Shown one piece after another: positions 1 through 9,296 of a stretch of DNA of 64,000 bases (position 1 is its first letter; each line of letters begins with the position of its first letter). The notes beneath the pieces were generated by a model. It worked only from the letters and a program-made list of their open reading frames with translations, was not told the origin of the DNA and did no database searches. Source of the stretch: Campylobacter sp. MIT 21-1684 (GTDB lineage Bacteria; Campylobacterota; Campylobacteria; Campylobacterales; Campylobacteraceae); contig NZ_JAPHNA010000007.1 of NCBI RefSeq assembly GCF_026241315.1, forward strand, positions 18,247-82,246, read 5' to 3'. The position numbers and the translations under genes are program-made.

Positions 1-1239
1 ACTATCACCTCTAGCAGCATTATAATTAATAGTACTTCTAACTATGCTTTCAACACTTGCAAGCTGTTCAGGACTAAGCGGCACATACTCGCTTTTTATA
101 TCTCCATTTTCATCTATAACTTCTTGATATTTCCCATCTATAGTTACAGCTGCTGAAGTGCGTATGACTGTTGCAAACTGTTTTCTCGTGTTTGTAATTG
201 TTTTTGAAAGCTCATTATTAGTGGTAACTTGATTTTTCTTATACAATTCTATCTGTCCTTGATTATCAAGTCCTTCAACAGGTCCTATATTCGACACAGC
301 TCCGGGAACACCTTGAATTTCAGGTGCTTGTCTACCTTGTCTTTCTTCTTCTAAAGTCTGCTCACTTCTTATGATGGGATTAGGATCATAAATTTCACTT
401 TGAGATTCTTGTCTTGAGAAGTCAAAATCTATATTCACACTTACTTCAAGTTTGTCCCTACCACCTGCAAAAGAAACTAAAGAATTGATTATTTTTTCTT
501 CAAGCTGCCTTTCTTGATCTCTTTTATATTTGACTTGTGCAGCAATAATATCGCTTTCATAAGCCTCTTGCTCATCAAGAGGAATTCCATTTTGATCACT
601 AATTTTAACATTCTCTTTAGTTAATTTTGGTACAGCAGAAGAAACAATATTTTTAATCCCATCAATTTGTTTTGTCGTTAATCTTAAACCCTCTCGTACA
701 TTTAAGACTACTGAAGCTGTTGGAGGAATCTGCCTTTCTGTAAAAACACTCTCTTTTGGAAAGGCTATATGAACAACAGCAGACCGTATAGGTTCTAAAG
801 TCTCAATAGTACGAGCCAATTCACCTTCAATGGCTCTTTGAAATTTCACTCTTTGTTCTTCGTTTGTAGCACCAAAACCTTGAGAATCAAACACTTCAAA
901 TCCCACACGACTGTCTTTAATCAAACCCTCACTTGCAATAAACATCCTTTGACGATAGACTTGTTCTTGAGGAACTAAAATGGTAGTTTCATTTTGCAAT
1001 TTATAAGGGATATTATTTTGTTCAAGTTTTGAAACAATGGCAGCTGATGAGCTTGGGCTTACATTTTCCACTAAAACAGCATAACCATCATTAATTCCTG
1101 TACCTCCACCACGAAAAAGTGCTAAAAATACTAGAAATCCTATCACCACTGCGATAGAAGCTGCGATAACTATACGTTGTCTGCGAGTTAAATTCAAATA
1201 AAGTTGCCCAACTTGGTGCAACATTTCTTTAAAATCCAT
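1..1239 (-). CDS. fliF: FliF, flagellar MS-ring protein (3' end cut by window edge)
   Basis: FliF builds the MS ring of the flagellar basal body in the inner membrane, on which the rotor and export apparatus assemble. I translated the minus strand from the ATG at 1237-1239, which follows a GAGGGTAG ribosome site; the frame is open to base 1, giving the first 413 residues of a protein usually about 560 long. After a short cytoplasmic N-terminus there is one membrane helix (about residues 23-42, with IVIAASIAVVIGFLVFLALF), then the periplasmic ring-building region with typical FliF stretches such as RAIEGELARTIETL and ASVVLNVREG. The second membrane helix and the FliG-binding tail lie outside the window. 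It follows hisC on the same strand, as Cj0317-Cj0318 do in C. jejuni. Confidence 0.95.
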   Translation of the reverse strand, partial: MDFKEMLHQVGQLYLNLTRRQRIVIAASIAVVIGFLVFLALFRGGGTGINDGYAVLVENVSPSSSAAIVSKLEQNNIPYKLQNETTILVPQEQVYRQRMFIASEGLIKDSRVGFEVFDSQGFGATNEEQRVKFQRAIEGELARTIETLEPIRSAVVHIAFPKESVFTERQIPPTASVVLNVREGLRLTTKQIDGIKNIVSSAVPKLTKENVKISDQNGIPLDEQEAYESDIIAAQVKYKRDQERQLEEKIINSLVSFAGGRDKLEVSVNIDFDFSRQESQSEIYDPNPIIRSEQTLEEERQGRQAPEIQGVPGAVSNIGPVEGLDNQGQIELYKKNQVTTNNELSKTITNTRKQFATVIRTSAAVTIDGKYQEVIDENGDIKSEYVPLSPEQLASVESIVRSTINYNAARGDS

Positions 1240-1315
1240 TAATTTCTACCCTCAATATCCGAATTATACTCAATTCATCTTCCAAACTATATCAATTTTA
1301 GCAATTTATAATTTT

Positions 1316-2419
1316 TCAATTTTCTTGCAAAATATTTTCAAATTCTTCAAAAAATCTTTTATTTTGATAAGGCGTTCCTAGCGTGATTCGCACGGCATTT
1401 AAACCATAACTTTTTAAATTGCGTATTATTATACCTTTTTTAAGCAATTTTTCAGACAAATCTGTACTATTTTTTTCATCAAAAAAATATGTAATAAAAT
1501 TTGTATAGCTTTGTAGAGTTTTCAAATGATGTTTTTTAGCAAATTCTTCATATTTTTGCATTTCTAAAAAAGTATTTTGCAAACTTTCTTTCACAAATTC
1601 TTCATCATCTAAAGCGGCAACAGCGGCTTTGAGTGCAATATTACTCACATTAAAAGGTGCTCTGAGTTTATAAAAAACCGAAATGAGCTCTTCATTTGCT
1701 ACACCATACCCCACACGAAGCCCCCCAAGTCCATAAAGTTTTGAAAATGTTCCAAGATATACTACATTTGAGAATTCAGCGATTAATTCTTTCGGGTTTA
1801 AACGCTTTGTTTTATCCTTAAAACTTGCAAATTCATTATAAGCCCCATCAAGCACAACCATACAATCCTTATCAATACCGCGTAAAAACTCTTTTATAGC
1901 CAAAGAATCTAAACATTCTCCTAAAGGATTGTTTGGCACACATAAAAAAATAATTTTAATCTGGGCTCTGTGTTGCGTATAAAGATATGCAAATTCATCT
2001 AAATTATGGACAATACTTTTAGTTTTATAGCATTTTGCCCCACACTGCTTTGCATAAATTTCATACATCGCAAAAGTAACTCCGCTTTGCAAAAAAGCAT
2101 TTGTTGTATTCAATTTAGAATGCACAGCATATTCTATCACTTGATCACTCCCTGCTCCTATGATGATATTTTTCTCATTAACACCAAATTTTATAGCTAA
2201 TCTTGCTTTAAGCTCACTCATACTGTCATCAGGGTAAAGATTTGCTTTATATGCCATAGCTTTTATGGCTTCAACAGCCTTAGGGGATGCACCAAAAGGA
2301 TTCTCATTACTAGCAAGTTTTATTACCTCTGTTAATCCGTATTCCTTAGCTATAAGTTCTATATCTTTACCCGGCTCATAGGTATGAAGTTTTTCGATAA
2401 GAGGATTAAAATTCATCAT
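1316..2419 (-). CDS. hisC: Histidinol-phosphate aminotransferase
   Basis: A PLP-dependent class I/II aminotransferase that makes histidinol phosphate from imidazole acetol phosphate. The Campylobacter-type opening HTYEPGKDIELIAKEYG and SNENPFG are present, with the PLP-lysine segment FSKLYGLGGLRVGYG. I start at the ATG at 2419 (or the adjacent ATG at 2416), directly behind AGGAGAGA; the upstream in-frame start at 2458 would add residues without family similarity. This gives 367 aa, the usual size. It overlaps the end of pheA by 14 bases, so translation is probably coupled. HisC enzymes often also transaminate aromatic keto acids, so sitting directly after prephenate dehydratase suggests (inference) that it also makes phenylalanine. 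Confidence 0.93.
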   Translation of the reverse strand: MMNFNPLIEKLHTYEPGKDIELIAKEYGLTEVIKLASNENPFGASPKAVEAIKAMAYKANLYPDDSMSELKARLAIKFGVNEKNIIIGAGSDQVIEYAVHSKLNTTNAFLQSGVTFAMYEIYAKQCGAKCYKTKSIVHNLDEFAYLYTQHRAQIKIIFLCVPNNPLGECLDSLAIKEFLRGIDKDCMVVLDGAYNEFASFKDKTKRLNPKELIAEFSNVVYLGTFSKLYGLGGLRVGYGVANEELISVFYKLRAPFNVSNIALKAAVAALDDEEFVKESLQNTFLEMQKYEEFAKKHHLKTLQSYTNFITYFFDEKNSTDLSEKLLKKGIIIRNLKSYGLNAVRITLGTPYQNKRFFEEFENILQEN

Positions 2420-3479
2420 TCTCTCCTGATAAATATGAACCAAGCCAAATAAATTCACCAGTCTTGCTTAAAGCTCTTTGTACATTTTCATCATCAATAT
2501 GCCCTTCAAAATCTATATAAAAACTATGCAAAAAATCTTTTGATTTGACAGGCCTTGATTCAAGCTTCGTGAGATTGATATTTTCTTTTTTAAATTCCTC
2601 AAGTAAATTGCTTAATCCTCCAGGTTTATGGGCAGTTCTTACAAGAATAGAGCTTTTGCAATTTGGCATTTTAGGATTCTTTATATCACTTAAAATTAAA
2701 AAACGGGTACGATTTGCTGCATTATCTTCAATCTTATCAAAAAGTACAGGTACATTATACAATTTGGCTGCAATTTTTGAACAAATAGAGGCTGAATGCT
2801 CATCTTGCGAAGCTAAATAAGCTGCGTGTGCTGTCGATTTTGAAGGTATAAATTCTGCTGTATTGAGTTCGTGACTCTCTAAAAATTTACGACATTGATT
2901 ATAACCTTGTGGATGAGAATAGATACGTTTAATCTCTTTTAAATTCTCATTAATACCTACAAAAGAATGGTGTATATCCATAAAAATTTCGCCAAAAATT
3001 TTGAGTTCGGTGTATTGACCAAGACAATCCAAGGTTATCCCAACAGCCCCTTCGGTATTATTTTCAATAGGAACAACTCCATATTTTGATTCTTTATTGG
3101 AAAGTTCTTTAAATACATCCTCAACAGTAGCAAGTGGTATATAACGACTCATAGCACCAAAACGTCCACGTGCTGCTTGATGAGTATAAGTACCTTCAGG
3201 TCCTAAGTATGCAACACTTTGTGGCATTTCTAAATTTCTTGAAACGGCAAAAATTTCTTGATAAATTGCCTCAATGGCATTTTGATTTAAAAGCCCTAAA
3301 TTCGCATTTCTCAAGCGATTAATAATAGCTCTTTCACGTTCAGGTCTGTAAATGGTCCCTCCGCTTTTCTGTTTGAGCTCTCCTACACTTTTCACATATT
3401 TCATTCTTTCATTGAGGAGTTCTAAAATGGCATCATCTATCGCATCAATTTTATTTCTTAATTCATCTAAATTTGACAT
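2406..3479 (-). CDS. pheA: Chorismate mutase / prephenate dehydratase (P-protein)
   Basis: A bifunctional 357-residue enzyme converting chorismate to prephenate and then phenylpyruvate, the committed route to phenylalanine. Residues 1-90 form an AroQ-type chorismate mutase helix bundle (LDELRNKIDAIDDAILELLNER). Residues about 93-270 form the dehydratase, with AYLGPEGTYTHQAA and the catalytic TRF motif in NRTRFLIL. The C-terminal ACT domain holds PGGLSNLLEEF and ESRP, the phenylalanine feedback site in this family. The start overlaps the end of the HAD gene by 17 bases and the end overlaps hisC, so HAD-pheA-hisC looks like one transcription unit leading into fliF. Confidence 0.95.
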   Translation of the reverse strand: MSNLDELRNKIDAIDDAILELLNERMKYVKSVGELKQKSGGTIYRPERERAIINRLRNANLGLLNQNAIEAIYQEIFAVSRNLEMPQSVAYLGPEGTYTHQAARGRFGAMSRYIPLATVEDVFKELSNKESKYGVVPIENNTEGAVGITLDCLGQYTELKIFGEIFMDIHHSFVGINENLKEIKRIYSHPQGYNQCRKFLESHELNTAEFIPSKSTAHAAYLASQDEHSASICSKIAAKLYNVPVLFDKIEDNAANRTRFLILSDIKNPKMPNCKSSILVRTAHKPGGLSNLLEEFKKENINLTKLESRPVKSKDFLHSFYIDFEGHIDDENVQRALSKTGEFIWLGSYLSGENDEF

Positions 3480-4233
3480 TATATTCCTTTGTAAATTCTA
3501 AGATGCTTGGATATATTGCATCAAGAAAGTTCGTATCAATGCCTTTTGTATCACTTGTTTTTCCACTTAAAACTAAAACAGTTTTCATTCCAAGTTTTTT
3601 TGCTTGAATCAAATCACCTTTAAAATCATCGCTAATCAAAATAGTATTTTCAAACCGCGCTTTTGGATCTTGCATCTGAAGAAGTCTTAGAGCCTCCTCA
3701 TAAAAAGCTACACTCGGTTTTCCTACAACTTGATATTCAAAATGTACGGCATTTAACAGCATAAGCATAATACTCCCGACACCGGGATAAAAATATCCAT
3801 CTTTTTTATAAATGCTTGTTTCGTGCATAGCAATAACTTTTACTCCTTTCTTTATCATCGCTATCATATTTGCAAAATCCTTAAAAGAAAAATTATCATA
3901 ACTGGCTATAAGCAAAGCTTGTGGCTCTTTATAGTCAAATTTAAAACCTAAACTTTGAAGACTTTGCAAAAATTCTTCCGAACCAAAAGCAGCAATTTTA
4001 CAAGGTTTTAAAATATTTGCAAACACGCAAAAAGGATCTAAATAAGCTTTATCTTTAATCTGCAATCCTTTCTCTCGCAGAAAATGTAAAAAATCAAGAT
4101 TCTTTGTATTGTTTGTAAGCACTACATAAGACTGTTTCTCTGAATTTAAACAAGCAAAAAGCTCTTTTGCTCCAGCTATTAAAGATTTATCAGAATCAGA
4201 AAGCAAGGTTCCTTGTACATCAATAAAAAACAT
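3463..4233 (-). CDS. HAD-superfamily (NagD-like) hydrolase with altered motif I
   Basis: A 256-residue protein of the NagD/HAD-IIA family, orthologous by context to Cj0315. Motif I is FFIDVQGT: the nucleophile D5 is present, but the second Asp of the usual DxD pair is Gln (Q7). Motif II is VVLTNNT, the motif III lysine lies in VGKPSVAFYEEAL, and the acidic motif IV is ILISDDFKGD. In classic HAD phosphatases the D+2 Asp is the general acid/base, so the enzyme may be slow or use another chemistry. The substrate is unknown. It opens the HAD-pheA-hisC-fliF unit; a weak -10 box (TAAAAT) lies at 4265-4270. Confidence 0.85.
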   Translation of the reverse strand: MFFIDVQGTLLSDSDKSLIAGAKELFACLNSEKQSYVVLTNNTKNLDFLHFLREKGLQIKDKAYLDPFCVFANILKPCKIAAFGSEEFLQSLQSLGFKFDYKEPQALLIASYDNFSFKDFANMIAMIKKGVKVIAMHETSIYKKDGYFYPGVGSIMLMLLNAVHFEYQVVGKPSVAFYEEALRLLQMQDPKARFENTILISDDFKGDLIQAKKLGMKTVLVLSGKTSDTKGIDTNFLDAIYPSILEFTKEYNVKFR

Positions 4234-4264
4234 TTTCTTTTTCCTTATTTATTAAGGTACAAGA

Positions 4265-4270
4265 ATTTTA
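4265..4270 (-). promoter_or_regulatory. Possible -10 box for the HAD-pheA-hisC unit
   Basis: On the minus strand this reads TAAAAT in a T-rich context about 32 bases upstream of the HAD start codon. It is an imperfect match to the Campylobacter sigma-70 -10 consensus. Confidence 0.3.
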
Positions 4271-4325
4271 ACATATTTTTATAAGGATTTTTGTATAAAG
4301 CAAGGATTAGAAAATTCCTGCTTTA

Positions 4326-6707
4326 CTAAAAAACATATTTAAATAAAAGATTTCCACCAAAGAAATTCACTCCAGAAGAATAATTTCTGTATAAGGCTTC
4401 TATATTCAATCTTAAACCGCTATAAACAAAAAGCTGAGTACCTAAGATGAGTGAAAGGGTATTGTCATACTCGTTAGTATAACGAAGTCTGTTTCCTCTA
4501 TCAAATTCAAAGAATACACTTTTATGAGAATTATACAGTTTGTTTTCATAGTGAAGTTTAGCATAATAAAAATAGCGCTCTTTTTCGTACTTCAACTCAC
4601 TTCCTAAAGCCAAAGCTAATAGGTAATGGGTATAACCTCTTGATTGAAGTCCTAAGCCTCCATCTTCTTTAAAGGCTTTTTGCATATCTATATAATGCTC
4701 CAATCCTATATAAGGCTTAAAAGAAAGTTCTTCACCGAAACGATAACCGATATTACCGCCTAGATTAACTTGATAGGCATTAAATTCTGCTTCGGAAGTA
4801 TTTAAAACAGTTCCAACTGCAGCATTATATTCCCTTGAAATATCAAATTTTCCCGCTAAAACACTTGCTTTTAACTCGCTCTCATAATTACTATAAAAGG
4901 CAATTTTATCATACAAAGACCAAGCATAAAGTCTTGAACGCGTCGTGGTATTTTGGGTTTTTAAATTCTGTTCATTATTTCCATAAGCATAACTAAATTG
5001 TGCTTGAAAAAAATTGGTATCACTAAAATGATTGAATCCTAAATTCATTCCTATTAAATAACCATCTAAATTATTCCCTTTTAATACCCCGCCAAAAGTA
5101 TTTACATAGATGTTTTTATTTTCAGGAAAAACCAAAGGACTGCCCAAACTTGCACCATTATCTAAAACAATATGCTCTCCAGAAGCCAACAATTCACTCG
5201 AAGGGATAAAATGTACCGGCATAGATAAAGTCGTATCTGCTTTAAAAGCGTTGAGAATCTTTGTTGGTTCTCGTGTATAATTTTTTGTGCTTGTTTCAAT
5301 ATCATCAACTATCAAATCAAGCTCTTGTGAAGAACCTAAAGAAAAAATTTCTCCTCCGAATTTATTTTCTAACAAACTCACAACTTGAGATTTTGAAGTA
5401 TCTAAATTTCCTTTCCAAGAATCATACACTGTAACAGGAACTTTATTGGTAGTGCTCGGCGGCACAGGATTTGATGGCACAGGAGAAGGATTTACTGGTA
5501 AAGAAGGGGAAATTTGCGGAGTGATAGTACAGATAATATTTGACTGGGCACCTTGTCCAACCAAAGCTTTTGTTACACTTATACTCCCGTCTTTACAGGC
5601 AAGAACTAAGTTATTGTTAGGATTTTTTAACTGAATTTCACTAAGTCCTGTAATTGTACCTGTAATGATTTGATAATCTTGCTCTTTCACTCCTGTTGTA
5701 TCAACAAAAACAATGCCTTTATCATTGTTTAAACTTCCATCAAGCTTACCCATAACATCATTATAAATTCCAAAAGTAAGACTTGAACCTTTTTTATTTT
5801 CAAATCCATTTCCTACTTTTAACACGCTACCATAAAGATCTACTGAAGATGCTTTTACAGAAAGATCTCCCCCTTCTACAGAGACAAATTTACCTTTTAC
5901 CTCCATAAAAGCATCATTGAGCCTCAAATCGCCGCCGCCACTAAAATTAGCATCAAAAGGATTAAGTACTAAACCAGTTTGTGCATCAACTTTTGCATCT
6001 CCCCCATTATAAAAATCACCATCAACTATAACATTTCCTTTGTTTCTAATCTCAAATGTTGAAATAGAATCTAAAAAACCGGCTATTGGCGAACCTATAT
6101 TATAAACATCACCTGTAAATTGAATATGTGCATTATCATTCGTTAAGGTTTTTTGAATTCGTATCGTTTCAGCTTGCACATTGAGTCTAGAAGTTGGTTC
6201 AAGAATTACCTGCGAATCAGCAATAAAAAATTTCATTTTAGAAAAATTAGCAGTAGCATTTTGTTTTAATTCTAAATTAGCACGACTTGAAAAACGCACT
6301 TTAGATGCACCGCCATAATCTGTAAATTGAGCATTAATGATATTATTAGACATTTCAGCATTATACGTTCCACCTGAATTTACCAAAATACCACCATTTT
6401 CATAAGCAAGCGTATTATAACCTTTAAAATTTAAAGTTGCACTTGAATTCACAGTATTCTTGCCAAGATAAAAAGTTATTAGGTCATTGTCTGCATTTAA
6501 AGTATAACTTGAACCACTTGGACCACTTACATTTAAAGGAGTATTTTGACTACGAATATAGTATCCAACACCATTTCCTTTTGTTGATATAGTTCTGTCT
6601 TCTCTTTTTTCATTTACCATTAAAAAAATATTTGAGTTTAAAGAAGTAATATCAGCACTAAACAAAGAACTGCTAAGTATCATTAAAGAAATTTGTATCT
6701 TTTTCAT
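4326..6707 (-). CDS. Autotransporter (type Va secretion), accessory
   Basis: A 793-residue secreted/outer-membrane protein. A signal peptide (MKKIQISLMILSSSLFSA) is followed by a Gly/Asn/Ser-rich passenger of short repeating beta-strand segments (about 25-390), typical of a beta-helix. A proline-rich hinge (about 395-425, with PSPVPSNPVPPS) leads to a linker and a C-terminal autotransporter barrel (about 520-793) ending in aromatic FKYVF, the usual BAM recognition end. CapA-type autotransporters of C. jejuni are adhesins, so adhesion is plausible but not shown. It sits alone between the HAD gene and lysA, which are adjacent in C. jejuni as I recall (Cj0314/Cj0315), so it is an insertion or a lineage-specific retention. 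No homopolymeric G/C tract is visible in the ORF. Confidence 0.85.
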   Translation of the reverse strand: MKKIQISLMILSSSLFSADITSLNSNIFLMVNEKREDRTISTKGNGVGYYIRSQNTPLNVSGPSGSSYTLNADNDLITFYLGKNTVNSSATLNFKGYNTLAYENGGILVNSGGTYNAEMSNNIINAQFTDYGGASKVRFSSRANLELKQNATANFSKMKFFIADSQVILEPTSRLNVQAETIRIQKTLTNDNAHIQFTGDVYNIGSPIAGFLDSISTFEIRNKGNVIVDGDFYNGGDAKVDAQTGLVLNPFDANFSGGGDLRLNDAFMEVKGKFVSVEGGDLSVKASSVDLYGSVLKVGNGFENKKGSSLTFGIYNDVMGKLDGSLNNDKGIVFVDTTGVKEQDYQIITGTITGLSEIQLKNPNNNLVLACKDGSISVTKALVGQGAQSNIICTITPQISPSLPVNPSPVPSNPVPPSTTNKVPVTVYDSWKGNLDTSKSQVVSLLENKFGGEIFSLGSSQELDLIVDDIETSTKNYTREPTKILNAFKADTTLSMPVHFIPSSELLASGEHIVLDNGASLGSPLVFPENKNIYVNTFGGVLKGNNLDGYLIGMNLGFNHFSDTNFFQAQFSYAYGNNEQNLKTQNTTTRSRLYAWSLYDKIAFYSNYESELKASVLAGKFDISREYNAAVGTVLNTSEAEFNAYQVNLGGNIGYRFGEELSFKPYIGLEHYIDMQKAFKEDGGLGLQSRGYTHYLLALALGSELKYEKERYFYYAKLHYENKLYNSHKSVFFEFDRGNRLRYTNEYDNTLSLILGTQLFVYSGLRLNIEALYRNYSSGVNFFGGNLLFKYVF

Positions 6708-7012
6708 CTATATAAACTTTCGACAAGATTTTTTGATTTCAAATAAAATAGAATATTTTCATTCTGTTAAGAAAAATTCTATTATAAAAAAGTTTTCAAT
6801 TATATAAGCTACACCCTAAAAAACATTTTAAAACAAGTGTTTTTTTGCTTAATAGAGTTTTCATTTGTTTAAAAATTATTTGCAATATTTAATAAGCAAG
6901 ATTCATCAACAAAACCTTTGTTATTTTACAATATCACATTAGCTCAAACCTTAATAAAAACATTTTTATTCTCTCGAGTATTTAGTTGTAAGTTGTTTGG
7001 TGGTGAAAATTT
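6708..7012. other. AT-rich intergenic region between autotransporter and lysA
   Basis: 305 bases without a supportable gene. It holds the autotransporter promoter near 6781 and a short A/T palindrome (8-base arms at 6953-6960 and 6963-6970) that may end the lysA transcript. Nothing else stood out. Confidence 0.6.
6781..6786 (-). promoter_or_regulatory. -10 box for the autotransporter gene
   Basis: The minus strand reads TATAAT preceded by a T-run (TTTTTTATAAT). Transcription would start near 6774, giving a leader of about 67 bases. Confidence 0.5.
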
Positions 7013-8215
7013 TTAGTGTAAAAATTCTAATTCTAAAGCTATAAGATCTTCAAATCGTTCTCTTCGCCTAATCAAACGTATCAAACCTTTTTCTAAAGCA
7101 AGCTCACATACTCTATTTCTTGTATTATAATTACTACTCATACTAAAACCATAAGCTCCCACATTTTTCACAACTACAATATCTCCGCTCTCACTTTTTG
7201 GTAGTAATCTGTCTTTAGCAAAAAAATCTCCGCTCTCACAAATTCCGCCTACAACATCACAAAGACTTTGCTGCTCTTTTTTATATGGTAAAATTATCCT
7301 GTGATAAGCTCCATAAAGACTTGGACGAAGTAAATCATTCATAGCCCCATCAATAATCATAAATCTTTTATTATAATTTATTTTTTCATACAAAACACTA
7401 CAAACAAGCTCTCCACTTTTTGCAACTAAAAAACGACCTGGTTCTAAACCTATAGTAAGATCAAGCCCATTTAAACAAGCAAGAATTCCTTGAGCATACT
7501 CATATAAATCTGGTTCTTTTTCACCTTCATACCCAACTCCTAAACCTCCACCTATGTCAAAAAATTTCAATTCTATTTTAATTGCCTGAAGTTCTCTTAC
7601 AAGCCCTGCAACAATTTGAGCTGCCTCGTGTATAGAAGTATAATCAAGTAATTGCGAACCTATATGAAAATGCACACCAACCGGCTCTAAAAAAGGCGAA
7701 TTTTTAGCATAAAGATACATTTTTCTTGCAACATCAAGTTCTACTCCAAATTTATTCTCCCGAAGTCCGGTAGAAATATAAGGATGTGTTTTTGTATCAA
7801 CATTAGGATTGACTCTTATGCTAATTCGTGCTTTTTTACTCAATGCTTTTGCTTTGGATTCTAAAAGCAACATTTCAGCTTCGCTTTCTAAATTGATATA
7901 TAAAATATCATACTGCAAAGCAAGTTCAAGCTCATCATTACTTTTTCCAACCCCACTAAATATAATTTTATAAGGTTTTGCACCAGCTTTTAAAGCTCTT
8001 TTAACTTCTCCTATACTAACACAATCAAAACCGCTCCCAAGTCGGGTTAGCATCTGCAAGAGACTTAAATTTGAATTTGCTTTCACAGCATAAAAAATTT
8101 GCGATTTTCTTGCTTTAAAAGCTTGTTTTAAATTGAAAAAATTCTCTTCAATGATGTCAAAATTATACAAATAAAAGGGGGTTTGAAATTCTTGCTTGAG
8201 TTTTTTATAATCCAT
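7013..8215 (-). CDS. lysA: Diaminopimelate decarboxylase
   Basis: A PLP enzyme of the alanine-racemase fold that decarboxylates meso-diaminopimelate to lysine. It has 400 residues, normal for the family. The PLP lysine is in IFYAVKANSN; the phosphate-binding loop is GGGLGVGY; the substrate-side motifs are EPGRFLVAKSGEL, GGICESGDFFAKD with the catalytic Cys, and NVGAYGFSMSSNYN. It lies 20 bases downstream of the LptF-like gene at the end of an rplY-pth-permease-lysA run, matching Cj0311-Cj0314. Confidence 0.96.
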   Translation of the reverse strand: MDYKKLKQEFQTPFYLYNFDIIEENFFNLKQAFKARKSQIFYAVKANSNLSLLQMLTRLGSGFDCVSIGEVKRALKAGAKPYKIIFSGVGKSNDELELALQYDILYINLESEAEMLLLESKAKALSKKARISIRVNPNVDTKTHPYISTGLRENKFGVELDVARKMYLYAKNSPFLEPVGVHFHIGSQLLDYTSIHEAAQIVAGLVRELQAIKIELKFFDIGGGLGVGYEGEKEPDLYEYAQGILACLNGLDLTIGLEPGRFLVAKSGELVCSVLYEKINYNKRFMIIDGAMNDLLRPSLYGAYHRIILPYKKEQQSLCDVVGGICESGDFFAKDRLLPKSESGDIVVVKNVGAYGFSMSSNYNTRNRVCELALEKGLIRLIRRRERFEDLIALELEFLH

Positions 8216-8235
8216 TCTTTTCCTTCATAAATAAT

Positions 8236-9294
8236 TTAACGGTGCTTATATGATAAAAATCCGCTATAAAAAGCTAATACTATTATAGGTAAAATTATGC
8301 CCAATTCTGCTTGAAGCACTCCATTTTCGCTTAATCGCGAAAGTAAAAACAACATTCCCCAGACCAAAAGCAAAATCACAAAAGAAGTAAAAGCCACAAA
8401 AGCAAGATTTACAAATCGAGAAATCACAGGAAAAAAGAAATATAAAATAAGCATTACAAAAGGAGCAAAAAAAGGCATAATAACAAATTTATAGAGAACA
8501 ATTTTTAAATTGTCTGTATTAATATTTTGCGCACGAAGCACTTTAAAGCTCTCAAAAATATCGCTTAAAGAATATCCGCTTTGATTTGCCAAATTTTCTA
8601 TAATTTTTGGTTTAAAATCCTTAAGACTCTGTATGTTTTCAAATTCATTTCTTTCTAAACCTGTTGCACCAAGTTTATATTCTTGAGGAAGCATACTAAC
8701 ACTCCCATTTTCCAAAAACCACGCATTGTCTTTAAATTCAGCTTTTTGAGCCTTAGTGAAAGATGTTAAATTCCCTTCTTTAATGTGAAAAATCGTTACT
8801 TCTTTTAGAGCATTTTGCCCATTTTCAATTTTTTGTATATAAACAAAATCATCATTCAATTTTAAAAAAGCTTCCCCGCTTTGCTTTATCAATGTTCCAT
8901 TGCGGATAATACTGCTTTTATACTGACTTGCATAGGCAAAAGAAGTAAAATTAAGCCCTATAAAAACAAAACAAAAAAACACTGCCCATAAAAAAGGAAA
9001 AAATATAACCTTATTTTTACTAAGTCCTAAAGCATAAAGACTTACCAATTCATTCGCTCGTATCATAGAAATAAATGCAAGCACAAAGGCAAAAACTAAA
9101 GAAAGTGGTAAAACATAAGCGATAGCAGAACACATCAAAAAGAAAATATACAATAGAGTCAAATTTGCAGAATGAGGAAGGGAATTGAAATTGACAAGCA
9201 AATCAATACCGATATAAAAACTTAAGAGTGAAAAAAAAATAATAAAAAAATTTTTAAGATACAATCCTGAAAGAAAACGAAATAAAATCCACAT
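8236..9294 (-). CDS. LptF/LptG-type permease (YjgP/YjgQ family)
   Basis: A 352-residue inner-membrane protein. Three N-terminal helices (about 10-30, 50-75, 98-120) are followed by a periplasmic beta-rich region (about 130-260, with FLKLNDDFVYIQKIENGQ) and three C-terminal helices ending in FYSGFLSYKHR. This is the topology of LptF/LptG, the permease pair that extracts lipopolysaccharide or lipooligosaccharide for transport to the cell surface. Whether this is the F or G partner cannot be told here, so no symbol is given. Its stop lies 2 bases upstream of the pth stop-side boundary; position corresponds to Cj0313. Confidence 0.85.
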   Translation of the reverse strand: MWILFRFLSGLYLKNFFIIFFSLLSFYIGIDLLVNFNSLPHSANLTLLYIFFLMCSAIAYVLPLSLVFAFVLAFISMIRANELVSLYALGLSKNKVIFFPFLWAVFFCFVFIGLNFTSFAYASQYKSSIIRNGTLIKQSGEAFLKLNDDFVYIQKIENGQNALKEVTIFHIKEGNLTSFTKAQKAEFKDNAWFLENGSVSMLPQEYKLGATGLERNEFENIQSLKDFKPKIIENLANQSGYSLSDIFESFKVLRAQNINTDNLKIVLYKFVIMPFFAPFVMLILYFFFPVISRFVNLAFVAFTSFVILLLVWGMLFLLSRLSENGVLQAELGIILPIIVLAFYSGFLSYKHR

Positions 9295-9296
9295 TT

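Noticed and set aside
6953..6970. A/T palindrome downstream of lysA as a terminator
   Set aside because: The stem contains only A-T pairs in the arms, so I mention it only within the intergenic entry.
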